A DNA stretch of 64,000 bases from Dyadobacter sp. CY356 (GCF_021440195.1 NZ_JAJTSZ010000003.1:62001-126000), one strand, 5' to 3'. Positions 42,999 to 53,405 are shown, numbered from the stretch's first letter. A program made the numbers and translations. The notes: generated by a model from the sequence alone, not told the origin.

Positions 42999-45887
42999 AT
43001 GAAAATCAATCTTCGAAGCCAGGATAAATTCGAAAACCGTCATCACGGTAAGAATGAGCAGGAATTACAGGAAATGTTGCGCACGGTTGGAGCATCTTCT
43101 CTGGATGAATTGATAGCACAAACGCTGCCGGCAGCCATTCGTCTGCAAAAGCCTTTGAATTTGCCAAATCCAAAATCTGAAAAAGATTTTTTGGATGGAA
43201 TCAAGAAACTGGCGCGTAAGAATGCGATCCTGAAAACTTATATAGGAACAGGATATTATGACACCATCACGCCCAATGTGATTTTAAGAAATATTCTGGA
43301 AAACCCAGCCTGGTATACTGCATATACGCCTTATCAGGCAGAAATTGCCCAAGGAAGATTGGAAATGCTTTTGAATTTTCAGACGGTGATAACCGATCTA
43401 ACCGGAATGGAAATTGCGAATGCTTCTCTGTTAGATGAAGCAACAGCAGCAGCAGAAGCGATGACGATGCTTCACAGCCTGCGCCCGGGTTCAAAGAAAA
43501 AAGCAGATACATTTTTCGTTTCCGAGCTTTGTCATCCGCAGACCATTGATTTGATTTACACAAGAGCCAATCCGATTGGAATAAAAGTTGTCGTTGGAAA
43601 CCACGCAACCGTAGATTTGACTGATGAAAATCTATATGGCGTATTGGTGCAATACCCGGCTACCGATGGAGAAGTGATTGATTATACTGATTTTATAGCT
43701 GCTGCGCATGATGTGAATGTTACAGTTGCTGTTGCTGCGGATTTGTTAGCGTTAACCTTACTAAAAGCTCCTGGTGAAATGGGTGCTGATGTGGTAGTTG
43801 GTTCATCGCAGCGTTTTGGCGTACCGATGGGTTATGGAGGTCCTCATGCAGCATTCTTTGCTACAAAAGATGCTTTTAAACGTAATATTCCAGGACGTAT
43901 CATTGGTGTTTCTGTTGATGCGGAAGGAAATCGTGCGTTGAGAATGGCGCTTCAAACACGTGAGCAGCATATTCGTCGTGAAAAAGCGACCTCAAATATT
44001 TGTACTGCACAGGTTCTTCTTGCAGTAATTGCAGGAGCTTATAGCGTTTACCACGGTCCGGAAGGAATTAAAAATATTGCTTCACGCGTTCACGGGTTGA
44101 CACGATTGTTTGTAGATACGATCAAGAAATTCCATTACGACGTAGTAACTACCAATTATTTTGATACCGTTACGATCAAAACGCCGCTGTCAGCCAAGAT
44201 TAGAGAAAATGCTTTGAAATGGGGAATTAATCTTCGTTATAATAAAGATGACAGCGTTAGTGTATCATTTGATGAAGCTAAAACTTTTGAAGATGTTATA
44301 GCACTCTTGAATCTGTTCGCAGAAGTTTCCGGATTTCAGGGGGAGATGGTCATTGACGAAGAAATGGAGTTTAATATTCCTGAAAATCTGGTTCGTACTT
44401 CCTCTTATCTGACACATCCGGTTTTCAGTTCTTATCATACAGAACACGAGATGCTTCGTTATCTGAAATCACTGGAAAACAAAGATCTTTCTTTGGTTCA
44501 TTCGATGATTTCTTTGGGAAGCTGTACCATGAAATTGAATGCAACGGCTGAAATGATTCCATTGACCTGGCCGGAATTTGGTGCAATACATCCCTACGTT
44601 CCTGCAAATCAGGCGTTGGGATATGGACAATTGGTTGCAGAATTGAGTGCCTGGTTATGTGAAATTACAGGTTTCGCGGCGATGTCGATGCAGCCAAACT
44701 CAGGCGCACAAGGTGAATATGCAGGATTGATGGCCATTCGCGGATATCATGAAAGCAGAGGTGACCATCACCGTAACGTGGCCTTGATTCCTTCGTCTGC
44801 ACATGGAACAAACCCGGCTTCTGCTGTTATGGCGGGTATGAAGGTGGTTGTTACCAAATGTGACGAACGCGGAAATATTGATGTAGCTGATTTACAAGCA
44901 AAAGCGGAACAATACAAAGACTCGCTTTCTTGTCTGTTGGTAACCTATCCTTCTACACACGGTGTTTATGAAGAAAGTATCATTGAAATCTGTTCGATGA
45001 TCCATTCCTTCGGTGGACAGGTTTATATGGATGGTGCCAACATGAATGCTCAGGTAGGTTTGACAAGTCCTGCTTCTATCGGCGCGGATGTTTGTCACCT
45101 GAACCTGCATAAAACATTCTGTATTCCTCACGGTGGTGGCGGACCAGGTGTTGGACCAATTGGTGTTGCAGAGCATCTTATCCCATTCCTTCCAGGTCAT
45201 GTTAATTTGGGCAAACAGTCTGAACATCTGGAAGCCGGACAAGCCGGAGCGGTTTCTGCGGCACCTTATGGAAGTGCAAGTATTCTGACCATTTCTTATG
45301 CATACATCGCAATGATGGGCGCAGAAGGTCTTACGAATGCTACAAAATATGCGATTCTGAATGCCAATTATATTAAAGAACGTCTTGCCGGTCACTACGA
45401 GGTTCTTTACACTGGAACAAACGGACGTTGTGCGCATGAGATGATCCTGGATTGTCGTCCGTTTAAAGCATTCGGTGTTGAAGCGGAAGATTTGGCAAAA
45501 CGTTTGATGGATTATGGATTCCACGCACCAACTTTATCTTTCCCGGTTGCTGGCACATTAATGATTGAACCAACAGAATCTGAATCCAAAGCTGAATTGG
45601 ATCGTTTCTGTGATACAATGATCGCGATCAGAAATGAAGTGCGTGAAGTGGAAGAAGGTTTGGCTGATAAAGTTGATAACGTACTTAAATATGCTCCTCA
45701 TACATCGCGTGTTGTACTTGCAGATGTTTGGGAACATGCTTACGGTCGCGAGAAAGCTGCTTTCCCGTTACCTCATTTACGTTTCAATAAATTCTGGCCA
45801 AGCGTTAGTCGCGTCGACAGCGCTTTTGGAGATAGAAATTTGATTTGTTCTTGTATTCCCGTTGAGGCTTATGCTGAGGTAGAGTAG
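42999..45887 (+). CDS. gcvP: Glycine dehydrogenase (decarboxylating), P-protein
   Basis: About 962 residues from ATG 42999 ([17 protein letters not shown]); an upstream in-frame ATG at 42954 coincides with the promoter. It is the single-chain P-protein with two homologous halves. It shows [12 protein letters not shown] (about 145), the C-half [12 protein letters not shown], and the PLP lysine in [23 protein letters not shown] (about 705). It decarboxylates glycine and passes the aminomethyl group to GcvH. gcvT and gcvH are not in the window. A good terminator follows. Confidence 0.96.
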   Translation: MKINLRSQDKFENRHHGKNEQELQEMLRTVGASSLDELIAQTLPAAIRLQKPLNLPNPKSEKDFLDGIKKLARKNAILKTYIGTGYYDTITPNVILRNILENPAWYTAYTPYQAEIAQGRLEMLLNFQTVITDLTGMEIANASLLDEATAAAEAMTMLHSLRPGSKKKADTFFVSELCHPQTIDLIYTRANPIGIKVVVGNHATVDLTDENLYGVLVQYPATDGEVIDYTDFIAAAHDVNVTVAVAADLLALTLLKAPGEMGADVVVGSSQRFGVPMGYGGPHAAFFATKDAFKRNIPGRIIGVSVDAEGNRALRMALQTREQHIRREKATSNICTAQVLLAVIAGAYSVYHGPEGIKNIASRVHGLTRLFVDTIKKFHYDVVTTNYFDTVTIKTPLSAKIRENALKWGINLRYNKDDSVSVSFDEAKTFEDVIALLNLFAEVSGFQGEMVIDEEMEFNIPENLVRTSSYLTHPVFSSYHTEHEMLRYLKSLENKDLSLVHSMISLGSCTMKLNATAEMIPLTWPEFGAIHPYVPANQALGYGQLVAELSAWLCEITGFAAMSMQPNSGAQGEYAGLMAIRGYHESRGDHHRNVALIPSSAHGTNPASAVMAGMKVVVTKCDERGNIDVADLQAKAEQYKDSLSCLLVTYPSTHGVYEESIIEICSMIHSFGGQVYMDGANMNAQVGLTSPASIGADVCHLNLHKTFCIPHGGGGPGVGPIGVAEHLIPFLPGHVNLGKQSEHLEAGQAGAVSAAPYGSASILTISYAYIAMMGAEGLTNATKYAILNANYIKERLAGHYEVLYTGTNGRCAHEMILDCRPFKAFGVEAEDLAKRLMDYGFHAPTLSFPVAGTLMIEPTESESKAELDRFCDTMIAIRNEVREVEEGLADKVDNVLKYAPHTSRVVLADVWEHAYGREKAAFPLPHLRFNKFWPSVSRVDSAFGDRNLICSCIPVEAYAEVE

Positions 45888-45918
45888 GGGATAGGAAAAG
45901 TAAATGTAAAAGTTTAAG

Positions 45919-45951
45919 AAGGAGCCATTTCGTGAGAGGTGGCTCCTTTTT
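45919..45951 (+). terminator. Terminator of gcvP
   Basis: AAGGAGCCA (45919-45927) pairs with TGGCTCCTT (45940-45948), followed by TTT. Confidence 0.82.
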
Positions 45952-45958
45952 ATTGATT

Positions 45959-46138
45959 TGCTCCTTTCGGAGCATCCAGTTTATCGCTGATCATTAGAGT
46001 TGGGGTTAGCATGGCTCCATAGGAGCCTCCTTATTCAAGCTGTGAAATCAGGAAACTCTTACAGAGTTTTGATCTGGCTTCTGAGAATTCTTTTCTATAA
46101 ACAGGATGCTCTATCGAGCAGTTCTAAATTAGAACTGA
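45959..46138. repeat. Chain of short hairpins with CTCY / RGAG cores
   Basis: Four hairpins share an inner CTCC or CTCT arm, a 3-4 base loop and a GGAG or AGAG arm. They are GCTCC..GGAGC (45960-45973), GGCTCC-ATA-GGAGCC (46013-46027), AAACTCT-TAC-AGAGTTT (46053-46069) and TGCTC-TATC-GAGCA (46107-46120). A fifth palindrome CAGTTCTAA-A-TTAGAACTG (46119-46137) ends the block. Outer bases differ but co-vary to keep pairing. No open frame is present. I do not recognise the element. Confidence 0.6.
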
Positions 46139-46169
46139 CTTTTTAGCCAATTAATAACCGGGGATTAAT

Positions 46170-46199
46170 AAAAAAAGCGAATCAATTACGATCCGCTTT
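46170..46199 (-). terminator. Terminator of the nuo operon
   Basis: On the minus strand AAGCGGATC pairs with GATTCGCTT (46190-46198 and 46175-46183, one G-U pair) and runs into a stretch of T (complement of 46170-46176). Confidence 0.8.
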
Positions 46200-46226
46200 C
46201 TGCTTATAAACTTATGTTGAAACCGA

Positions 46227-46745
46227 TCAAAAATGTCTCTCTCCAATCTCTCTTTTACCTAACATTACAGCTCCCACCATCGCTACCAAAAGCAAAATTG
46301 AGGCTAATTCAAAAGGAAGTAAATATTCGCGGAAAAGAAGTTTTCCCAAACTTTCGATCATACCCACCTGCGAGTCAAACGTATTAGGATCTGCCGGGGC
46401 GATGATCGTTTTGCGGTAAGCTCCGAAAAGAATTACGAAAACTGTTCCGCCTACAATCGCTGCTGCAATTTTGGTCAGACTATTTTTAGCTTCTTCATGA
46501 ATATCCTTCACGTTAAGGAACATAATCACAAAAAGAAATAGTACCATGATTGCCCCTGCATAAACGATGATATTCACCGCTGCCAGAAACTGTGCATTCA
46601 ATAAAATATAGTGTCCTGAAAGCGTAAAAAACGTCAGAATAAGATAAAGTACGCTGTGAATAGGGTTTTTTGACAGGATAACCATCAATGCACTAAGCAC
46701 AGTTAAAAAAGACAAAAAGTAAAAAAATGATAGCGTCGGATTCAT
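46227..46745 (-). CDS. nuoJ: NADH-quinone oxidoreductase subunit J (operon copy)
   Basis: A 172-residue protein with five membrane helices. It has ILLNAQFLAAVNIIVYAGAIMVLFLFVIMFLNVK (about 46-80), the NuoJ signature, and LLPFELASILLLVAMVGAVMLGKREIG at the end. It is the last gene of the nuoA-J operon, followed by a terminator, so nuoK is not part of this operon. The island NuoJ (11864-12388) is clearly diverged from it. Confidence 0.94.
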   Translation of the reverse strand: MNPTLSFFYFLSFLTVLSALMVILSKNPIHSVLYLILTFFTLSGHYILLNAQFLAAVNIIVYAGAIMVLFLFVIMFLNVKDIHEEAKNSLTKIAAAIVGGTVFVILFGAYRKTIIAPADPNTFDSQVGMIESLGKLLFREYLLPFELASILLLVAMVGAVMLGKREIGERHF

Positions 46746-46780
46746 AGTATTTTTTGAATTGCTGATTCAGGTTTTGAAAA

Positions 46781-47374
46781 TCAGGGAATAGCTCTTGGAA
46801 TAACATTGGTTACTTCGCCATCAGCTCTTTTGCGGTCTAGAATATGAGCTTCCTCTTTTGTCCAGGCTTCACGGGTATAACGATTGTTCATATCTTCTAC
46901 CAATAAATCTTTCCCCCAGATCACCTGATTACGGTCGTTGAAAACAGGTATAAATTCATCATGACGCAAATATACTGCTTGTTTCGGACAAGCTTCCTCA
47001 CAAAGTCCGCAGAAAATACAGCGCAGCATATTTACCTCATAAACCGCAGCATATTTTTCTTCTCTATACAGGGTTTCCTCACCTTTCACGCGTTCAGCAG
47101 CAACCATAGAAATTGCTTCCGCCGGACATGCAACTGCGCATAAGCCACAGGCAGTACAACGTTCACGGCCGTCTTCGTCTCTTTTAAGTATATGTCTTCC
47201 ACGGAAAACCGGTCCTAAATACCGTTTTACCTCTGGATATTGAATTGTTACTTTTTTAGCGAAAAAATGCTTCAGAGTAATCGCAAGACCAGTCGCAATA
47301 GCGGGTAGGTAGGCGCGCTCCATCAGCGTCATTTCTTTATTGCTTACTTGCTTAGAGCGATTTGTCAATTGCAT
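46781..47374 (-). CDS. nuoI: NADH-quinone oxidoreductase subunit I (operon copy)
   Basis: A 197-residue, normal-length NuoI. Two [4Fe-4S] motifs are intact: C73xxC76xxC79xxxC83P and C119xxC122xxC125xxxC129P, holding clusters N6a and N6b. The N-terminus includes an amphipathic anchor (YLPAIATGLAITLKHFF). It lacks the repeat tail of the island copy. Genes nuoH and nuoJ flank it as in standard operons. Confidence 0.96.
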   Translation of the reverse strand: MQLTNRSKQVSNKEMTLMERAYLPAIATGLAITLKHFFAKKVTIQYPEVKRYLGPVFRGRHILKRDEDGRERCTACGLCAVACPAEAISMVAAERVKGEETLYREEKYAAVYEVNMLRCIFCGLCEEACPKQAVYLRHDEFIPVFNDRNQVIWGKDLLVEDMNNRYTREAWTKEEAHILDRKRADGEVTNVIPRAIP

Positions 47375-47396
47375 GGCAATATGGATTTTTTGTTAC

Positions 47397-48476
47397 TTAG
47401 TTCAACAAAGCAGTAATGTATGGTTTTAAGAAAAGCACACATGCTCCGGTGATGATAATATTAAATATAGCCAATGGAATTAATTTCTTCCAACCTAAAT
47501 TCATCAATTGGTCATAACGGAAACGTGGAAGTGTCCATCTAACCCACATGTAGAAGAAGATAAAGAATAATGCTTTTCCAAAAAATACGCCTGTACCAAT
47601 TAGTGTAGCAATATTGTGGCCTGTTGTCGTACCCAACGCAGCCGTCAACTGGTTATATACCCAATCCATTCCCGGATAATTGTAGCCGCCAAAATAAAGC
47701 ACAGAAATAATAGCCGAAGAAACGAACATGTTGATATACTCCGCGAACAGATAAAATCCAAGTTTCATACTTCCGTATTCCGTATGGTATCCGCCTACAA
47801 GTTCCGTTTCACATTCAGGTAAATCGAATGGTACGCGGTTACATTCTGCAAAAGAACAGGTAAGGAAAATGATGAAACCTAACGGTTGGTAAAAAATATT
47901 CCAGTTTCCACCATGTTGTTGAGCAACGATATCACCAAGAGATAAAGAACTGCTCATCATCAAAATAGCAATCAGGGAAAGTCCCATAGCTACTTCATAA
48001 CTGATATTTTGAGAAGCTGCACGAATTGCACCAAGCAACGAAAACTTGTTATTTGAAGCCCAGCCACCAATCATAATTCCATATACTCCAAGTGCTACAA
48101 CACCGAAAACGTAAAGAATTCCAATGTTTGATTCAACACCCTGAAGAACCACTTCTGCTCCTCCATAACGAAAAGTACTTCCGAAAGGAATTACCGCACT
48201 AGCCAGCAGAGCTGTTAACATCGCCAAACTTGGTCCGGAAATAAACAGCCATTTGTTAGCAAGTGCAGGGATAAAGTCCTCTTTAAAAAACATTTTACCC
48301 GCATCCGCCAAGGGTTGCAATAATCCGCCCGGTCCCGCTCTGTTTGGTCCCATCCGGTCCTGGATGAAACCAGCCACTTTGCGCTCTCCCCAGGTTGAGT
48401 ACATTGCGATCACCAGTGTTAGAACAAAAACAACCAGGATTGTTAAAGTCTTGATAATAAACTCCGTTAATTCCAT
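47397..48476 (-). CDS. nuoH: NADH-quinone oxidoreductase subunit H
   Basis: A 359-residue protein with about eight membrane helices. The quinone-chamber segments are GERKVAGFIQDRMGPNRAGPGGLLQPLADAGKMFFKED (about 30-67), CSFAECNRVPFDLPECETELVGGYHTEYGSM (about 207-237) and WVRWTLPRFRYDQLM near the end. NuoH forms the quinone-binding tunnel between the hydrophilic and membrane arms. It is the only nuoH in the window. Confidence 0.97.
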   Translation of the reverse strand: MELTEFIIKTLTILVVFVLTLVIAMYSTWGERKVAGFIQDRMGPNRAGPGGLLQPLADAGKMFFKEDFIPALANKWLFISGPSLAMLTALLASAVIPFGSTFRYGGAEVVLQGVESNIGILYVFGVVALGVYGIMIGGWASNNKFSLLGAIRAASQNISYEVAMGLSLIAILMMSSSLSLGDIVAQQHGGNWNIFYQPLGFIIFLTCSFAECNRVPFDLPECETELVGGYHTEYGSMKLGFYLFAEYINMFVSSAIISVLYFGGYNYPGMDWVYNQLTAALGTTTGHNIATLIGTGVFFGKALFFIFFYMWVRWTLPRFRYDQLMNLGWKKLIPLAIFNIIITGACVLFLKPYITALLN

Positions 48477-48510
48477 TTTTTACCTCACAGTTAAATATTG
48501 ATGGCAGAAA

Positions 48511-49629
48511 TTAATTCCTGTTATCGGTTAATAGCGAACGATGATTTGCTTTATCATTATTTTCTATGCTTTGATGACGGATTGTCTCGCTGTCTGTTGT
48601 GTATTCGCGTTCGTCGTCAATTGGTTTAAACTGCGTTGCGGCAAGTTTAAGTGCAAAATCAGGTTTTGCAATGAGATCTTTACGATACTTGTTTGCAGAA
48701 ATTACCGAACTACGTTTCACCTTTGTTGGACCTTCAATAACCCAATCGCTGGTTTTTTTACGTTCAAAACGGCATTTGTTGCAAATGAACTCGTTCACTT
48801 CGCCCCACATATTTTTGCGGGCCGTAACGCGGATCACTTCGTCTCCACGATACCAAAGCGTAACTTTTCCACTGCATTTATCGCAATCGCAATGTGCATC
48901 TTCCGGTTTTGAAAACCATACACGGCTTTTGAAACGATATGTTTTGTCAGTTAACGCACCAACCGGACAAACATCGATCACGTTTCCTGAGAAATCATTA
49001 TCAATTGCTTTTTCGATATAGGTACTGATTTCAGAAGCATCCCCGCGGTTCATCACACCATGAACACGTTTGTCGGTAATCTGATCAGCAGTATAAACAC
49101 AACGGTAGCACAGAATGCAACGTGTCATGTGAAGCTGAACGAATGGTCCGATATCTATTTTGTCAAAAGTTCTGCGGTCTTCTTCGTAACGTGTTTTTAC
49201 AGATCCGTGCTCAAAAGAGAAATCCTGAAGATGACATTCTCCAGCTTGGTCACATACCGGACAGTCAAGCGGGTGGTTGATCAACAAGAATTCAACAATA
49301 CTTTTACGTGTATCAAGCACGGCCGGATTGGTCGTATTTTCAACGATCATACCTTCCTGAACCTGTGTGATACATGACGGAACCAGCTTAGGCATTGGAC
49401 GCGGATCTTTTGCAGAACCAGCGGCAACGCGAACCAAACAAGCACGGCATTTACCACCCGATGTCGGAAGCGGTTTGTAATAACACATGGCAGGAGGTAC
49501 CAAATGTCCCTGGCTCTCATCTGCTTCGGCAATTTTACGTGCCGCCTGCATGATGGTAGTTCCCGGTTCCACTTCGACCTCAATGCCGTCGAAAGTTATT
49601 TTTATTAACTGAGGTTTTACTTCTTCCAT
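48511..49629 (-). CDS. nuoG: NADH-quinone oxidoreductase subunit G, short form
   Basis: A 372-residue protein. It has a [2Fe-2S] site (C49, C61, C64, C86), the His-ligated [4Fe-4S] site (H119, C123, C126, C132), and a [4Fe-4S] site (C171, C174, C177, C221 in CPVGALT). A further CDCDKC/CNKC set lies after 245. The large molybdopterin-like C-terminal domain of classic NuoG (about 900 residues) is absent; it ends in a polar tail. This short form is, as far as I recall, usual in Bacteroidota. Confidence 0.92.
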   Translation of the reverse strand: MEEVKPQLIKITFDGIEVEVEPGTTIMQAARKIAEADESQGHLVPPAMCYYKPLPTSGGKCRACLVRVAAGSAKDPRPMPKLVPSCITQVQEGMIVENTTNPAVLDTRKSIVEFLLINHPLDCPVCDQAGECHLQDFSFEHGSVKTRYEEDRRTFDKIDIGPFVQLHMTRCILCYRCVYTADQITDKRVHGVMNRGDASEISTYIEKAIDNDFSGNVIDVCPVGALTDKTYRFKSRVWFSKPEDAHCDCDKCSGKVTLWYRGDEVIRVTARKNMWGEVNEFICNKCRFERKKTSDWVIEGPTKVKRSSVISANKYRKDLIAKPDFALKLAATQFKPIDDEREYTTDSETIRHQSIENNDKANHRSLLTDNRN

Positions 49630-49734
49630 ATCAAGACTTCAATAATCGTCTTAGTAACTTAAATCTATATATCTGATCCCGCTTTCTTTTAAAATGATTT
49701 AAAAACTTCGGGATCTTTCTGAACCTCTTAATAT

Positions 49735-51072
49735 TTAGGCTAGTACCGCACCCATAAATACAGCTCCCGGTTGGGTAGCTTCTTTTGGACTGTTGATATG
49801 CCATTCAAATTCCTCACGGAAATGACGGATGGCGCTGGCGATTGGCCATGCAGCTGCGTCACCCAATGGGCAAATTGTATTTCCTTCAATCTTTTTAGCA
49901 ACATCAACCAGCAGATCAATATCATGCAAGCTTCCGTGACCATGTTCGATACGGTGAAGTACTTTCTCCATCCAGCCAGTACCTTCGCGGCAAGGACTGC
50001 ATTGTCCGCAAGATTCGTGGTGATAAAAACGGGAGAAATTCCAGGTATTACGAACGATACAAGCTGTTTCATCAAAAACAATAAAACCGCCTGAACCTAA
50101 CATGGTACCTGTAGCGAAACCACCATCCGATAAAGATTCGTAGCTCATCAAACGGTCTTCGCCGGCTGCGGTTTTTGTAATCAAATGTGCAGGTAAAATC
50201 GGTACTGACGAACCTCCCGCAACCAATGCTTTCAAGTAATGTCCTTTACGGATACCTCCGCAATATTCATCCGAATTAAGGAATTCATCAACACTCAGTC
50301 CTAATTCAATTTCATAAACGCCTGGTTTCTGGATGTGTCCGGAAGCAGAAATAAGTTTTGTTCCGGTACTTCTTCCAATTCCGATGGCAGCATAAGCATC
50401 ACCGCCATTGTTGATAACCCAGGGCATATTGGCAATGGATTCAACATTATTAACTACGGTTGGGCTCTGATATAAACCTTTCACCGCAGGAAATGGTGGT
50501 TTGTTACGAGGATTTCCTCTTTTACCTTCTAAAGATTCAAGCAAAGCAGTTTCTTCACCACAAATGTAGGCACCGCCTCCTGGCTGAACCACAAGTTCTA
50601 GGTCGTAACCGCTCCCTAATATATTTTTACCAAGAAAACCATTTGCTTTTGCTTCTTCAATGGCTTTTTCAAGGATTCTGATCACATACATAAGTTCGCC
50701 ACGAACATATATAAAAGACTTATTCGCTCCCAAAGCATAGCTGGAAACGATCATGCCTTCAATAAGCAAGTGGGGAATCGATTTCATCAGGTGGTGATCT
50801 TTGAAAGTACCAGGCTCTGATTCATCAGCATTACAAACTAAATAACGGGGAACACCTTCCGGTTTCGCCAAAAAGCCCCACTTCATTCCCATTGGAAATC
50901 CTGCACCACCACGTCCACGTATCCCGGATTTCTTAGCTTCTTCCACAACCTCTTCTGAGGACATGGTTTTTATCGCTTTTTCAACAGCAGCATAACCGCC
51001 TTGTTTGCGATATACCTCAAAGGTTTCAATACCTGGAACATTGATATGCTCCGTCAATATTTTTCTAGCCAT
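49735..51072 (-). CDS. nuoF: NADH-quinone oxidoreductase subunit F
   Basis: A 445-residue protein. It has GIRGRGGAGFPMGMKW (50-65, NADH), NADESEPGTFKDH (about 82, FMN), GAYICGEETALLESLEG (about 167) and the N3 cluster SCGQCSPCREGTGW with CPLGDAAAWP. It takes electrons from NADH onto FMN and passes them to NuoE and NuoG. Normal length and intact motifs indicate a working NADH-dependent complex I. Confidence 0.97.
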   Translation of the reverse strand: MARKILTEHINVPGIETFEVYRKQGGYAAVEKAIKTMSSEEVVEEAKKSGIRGRGGAGFPMGMKWGFLAKPEGVPRYLVCNADESEPGTFKDHHLMKSIPHLLIEGMIVSSYALGANKSFIYVRGELMYVIRILEKAIEEAKANGFLGKNILGSGYDLELVVQPGGGAYICGEETALLESLEGKRGNPRNKPPFPAVKGLYQSPTVVNNVESIANMPWVINNGGDAYAAIGIGRSTGTKLISASGHIQKPGVYEIELGLSVDEFLNSDEYCGGIRKGHYLKALVAGGSSVPILPAHLITKTAAGEDRLMSYESLSDGGFATGTMLGSGGFIVFDETACIVRNTWNFSRFYHHESCGQCSPCREGTGWMEKVLHRIEHGHGSLHDIDLLVDVAKKIEGNTICPLGDAAAWPIASAIRHFREEFEWHINSPKEATQPGAVFMGAVLA

Positions 51073-51105
51073 TTTCAGGGTAATATTTTCAGCTTATAAA
51101 AAGGC

Positions 51106-51603
51106 TTATTTACTCAATTCTTCGATGATCTCATCAACACGTTCGCGGGTCAGGTTCATATAGAACTGCTCACGGATCTGGAAAACCGGTCCCCAGCCGC
51201 AAGCTGCAAGACATTCTACTTCTTTGATCGTAAATAAACCATCCGCAGTAGTTTGTCCAGCCTGGATTCCCAATTTTTGTTTCAGATAATCATATATTTC
51301 TTCACCGCCCATCAGGCAGCAAGGGCCAGTACGGCAATATTCAATCACATGTTTTCCCACCGGGTCAAGGTGATACATCGTGTAAAACGAAGCTACCTCA
51401 TAAACCTCAACTGGCTCTATACTCAATATTTCAGCTACGTGATCCATCACTTCGCTGCTTACCCATCCCCATTGTTCCTGGGCAATGTGTAGAACAGGGA
51501 GTAAGGCCGATTTTTGGCGGCCTTCCGGGTAACGGGCTATAACTTCTTTTACTTTCGCAAGTCGTTCCGGGGTAAACGCAACGGGATTTGGTGTTTCAGT
51601 CAT
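51106..51603 (-). CDS. nuoE: NADH-quinone oxidoreductase subunit E
   Basis: A 165-residue thioredoxin-fold ferredoxin. The [2Fe-2S] ligands are C90, C95, C131 and C135 (YCRTGPC and ECLAACG). FYTMYHLDPVGKH precedes them. It forms the NADH module with NuoF and NuoG. It lies 33 bases before nuoF. Confidence 0.96.
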   Translation of the reverse strand: MTETPNPVAFTPERLAKVKEVIARYPEGRQKSALLPVLHIAQEQWGWVSSEVMDHVAEILSIEPVEVYEVASFYTMYHLDPVGKHVIEYCRTGPCCLMGGEEIYDYLKQKLGIQAGQTTADGLFTIKEVECLAACGWGPVFQIREQFYMNLTRERVDEIIEELSK

Positions 51604-51644
51604 TTCTAATGCGATCTTTTGAAAATCAAATAATCAATCTGATT

Positions 51645-52871
51645 TTATGCGTCCAGTTCTCCTGCAATAACGTTCAGGCTACTCATGGTAAGAATAGCAT
51701 CTGAAAGTGTGCTTCCTTTGCACATTTCAGGATAGGCCTGATAATATATAAAACTAGGGCGACGGAAATGCAAACGATAAGGTGCTCTTCCACCGTCACT
51801 GATCAAATAGAATCCAAGTTCTCCGTTTCCACCTTCCACAGCATGGTAAACTTCACCAATTGGCGCATCTATTTCTCCCATAACGATTTTGAAATGGTAG
51901 ATAAGCGCTTCCATATTGCTGTAAACCTCTTTTTTAGCAGGCAAATAATATTCAGGAGTATCAGCGAAATAGGGTCCTTCCGGCAGATTTTCCAAAGCCT
52001 GCTCGATAATTTTCAGACTTTGCCACATTTCTTCCATACGCACATTGTAGCGATCAAAAGTATCACCACTTTGTCCGATTGGAATGCTGAAATCGAAATC
52101 TTCGTAAGAAGAATATGGATTCATGACACGTACGTCATAATCCAGTCCCGCAGCACGAAGATTTGGTCCCGTAAAGCCGTAGGAGAGTGCGCGTTCCAAA
52201 GAAATTGGTCCAACATTGATAACCCGGTCCATAAAAATACGGTTACGGCTCATCAACTTGTCAAATTCACTTAGAACGGGAGGAAAGCTTTTAATAAATT
52301 CACGGATCTTACGGATTGCCGTACTTGACAAATCGCGTTCCATACCACCGATACGGCCCATGTTTGTTGTCAAACGAGCACCGCAGACTTCTTCGTAGAT
52401 CTCATAAATATCTTCACGTTTTTGCATCACGTAAAGGAATCCTGAAAACGCACCTGAATCCACACCCAGAATACTATTACAGATCAAATGATCAGAAATA
52501 CGGGCAAGTTCCATCATGATCACGCGGATGTATTGCGCACGTTTCGGAACTTCTATCTGCAGGAACTTTTCCATCGTCATATGCCATCCAAAATTATTGA
52601 TTGGCGACGAGCAATAGTTCATGCGGTCTGTAAGTGTAGTCAGCTGATAGTACGGACGTCTTTCAGCAATTTTTTCGAAAGCTCTGTGAATATAACCAAT
52701 GGTCTGCTCACCGGAAACGATCTTTTCACCATCCATTTGCAGGATATTCTGAAAAATACCGTGGGTTGCCGGGTGGGTAGGGCCAAGGTTAAGGGTTGTA
52801 AGTTCCTCGATCAATTCAGGTAATTCTGATTGAGAAGGAACATTATGCGGTAATAATTCGATATCTGCCAT
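51645..52871 (-). CDS. nuoD: NADH-quinone oxidoreductase subunit D
   Basis: A 408-residue 49-kDa-type subunit. It has LNLGPTHPATHG (about 28-39) with the quinone-site His, IGYIHRAFEK, RMNYCSSPINNFGWHMTMEK and the C-terminal HFRRPSFIYYQAYPEM. It lines the quinone pocket next to NuoB. C and D are separate genes here, not fused. Confidence 0.97.
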   Translation of the reverse strand: MADIELLPHNVPSQSELPELIEELTTLNLGPTHPATHGIFQNILQMDGEKIVSGEQTIGYIHRAFEKIAERRPYYQLTTLTDRMNYCSSPINNFGWHMTMEKFLQIEVPKRAQYIRVIMMELARISDHLICNSILGVDSGAFSGFLYVMQKREDIYEIYEEVCGARLTTNMGRIGGMERDLSSTAIRKIREFIKSFPPVLSEFDKLMSRNRIFMDRVINVGPISLERALSYGFTGPNLRAAGLDYDVRVMNPYSSYEDFDFSIPIGQSGDTFDRYNVRMEEMWQSLKIIEQALENLPEGPYFADTPEYYLPAKKEVYSNMEALIYHFKIVMGEIDAPIGEVYHAVEGGNGELGFYLISDGGRAPYRLHFRRPSFIYYQAYPEMCKGSTLSDAILTMSSLNVIAGELDA

Positions 52872-52898
52872 AGCTTACTCTTTTCCTGATAGGTAGGG

Positions 52899-53399
52899 TC
52901 ATCGACCAAAAAGCGCATCAATTTTATCCTCACGGGTAGCATCTTCCAATGCATATTCTTTACGCATCGGGAAATAATCCATTTCCTCAATGTTCAGGAT
53001 ACGTACAAGATTAGGATGTCCGTCAAAAAGAATTCCGAAGAAATCATAGGTTTCACGTTCCATCCAGTTTGCACAGGCATACAGCACCGTTGCTGTTGGA
53101 ATATGAATATCTGCTTCTGCAATGAAAACTTTGATACGGATCCTGAAATTATGGACGAAGCTATGCGCGTGATAAACCACAGCAAACTCCTTACCCGTAT
53201 TGTCAGGATAATGGACACCTGTCAAATCTGTTAGAAAGTTTATCTGATAGTTTTTATGCTTATTCAAATATTCAAGGACCGGAATAATTTGTTCCCGGGT
53301 TGTCGAGAGTGTCAGCATTCCATAAGGCTCCTCAAAGTCAAACACCTGATCACCAAATTTCCCTAATAGCTCTTCGGCTACTTCCTGATTGCTTAGCAT
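52899..53399 (-). CDS. nuoC: NADH-quinone oxidoreductase subunit C
   Basis: A 166-residue 30-kDa-type subunit with FLTDLTGVHYPDN (about 55), VVYHAHSFVHNFRIRIKVFI and the signature ANWMERETYDFFGILFDGHPNLVRILN (about 110-136). It ends DYFPMRKEYALED. It is a structural part of the hydrophilic arm. Confidence 0.95.
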   Translation of the reverse strand: MLSNQEVAEELLGKFGDQVFDFEEPYGMLTLSTTREQIIPVLEYLNKHKNYQINFLTDLTGVHYPDNTGKEFAVVYHAHSFVHNFRIRIKVFIAEADIHIPTATVLYACANWMERETYDFFGILFDGHPNLVRILNIEEMDYFPMRKEYALEDATREDKIDALFGR

Positions 53400-53405
53400 A
53401 GGTAA

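Noticed and set aside
44892..45524. Long antisense frame in gcvP (210 codons)
   Set aside because: It shadows strongly conserved gcvP sequence; its protein is Cys/His/Ile-rich with no domain.
51768..52274. Antisense frame over nuoD
   Set aside because: Mirror of the conserved nuoD gene; no recognisable protein.
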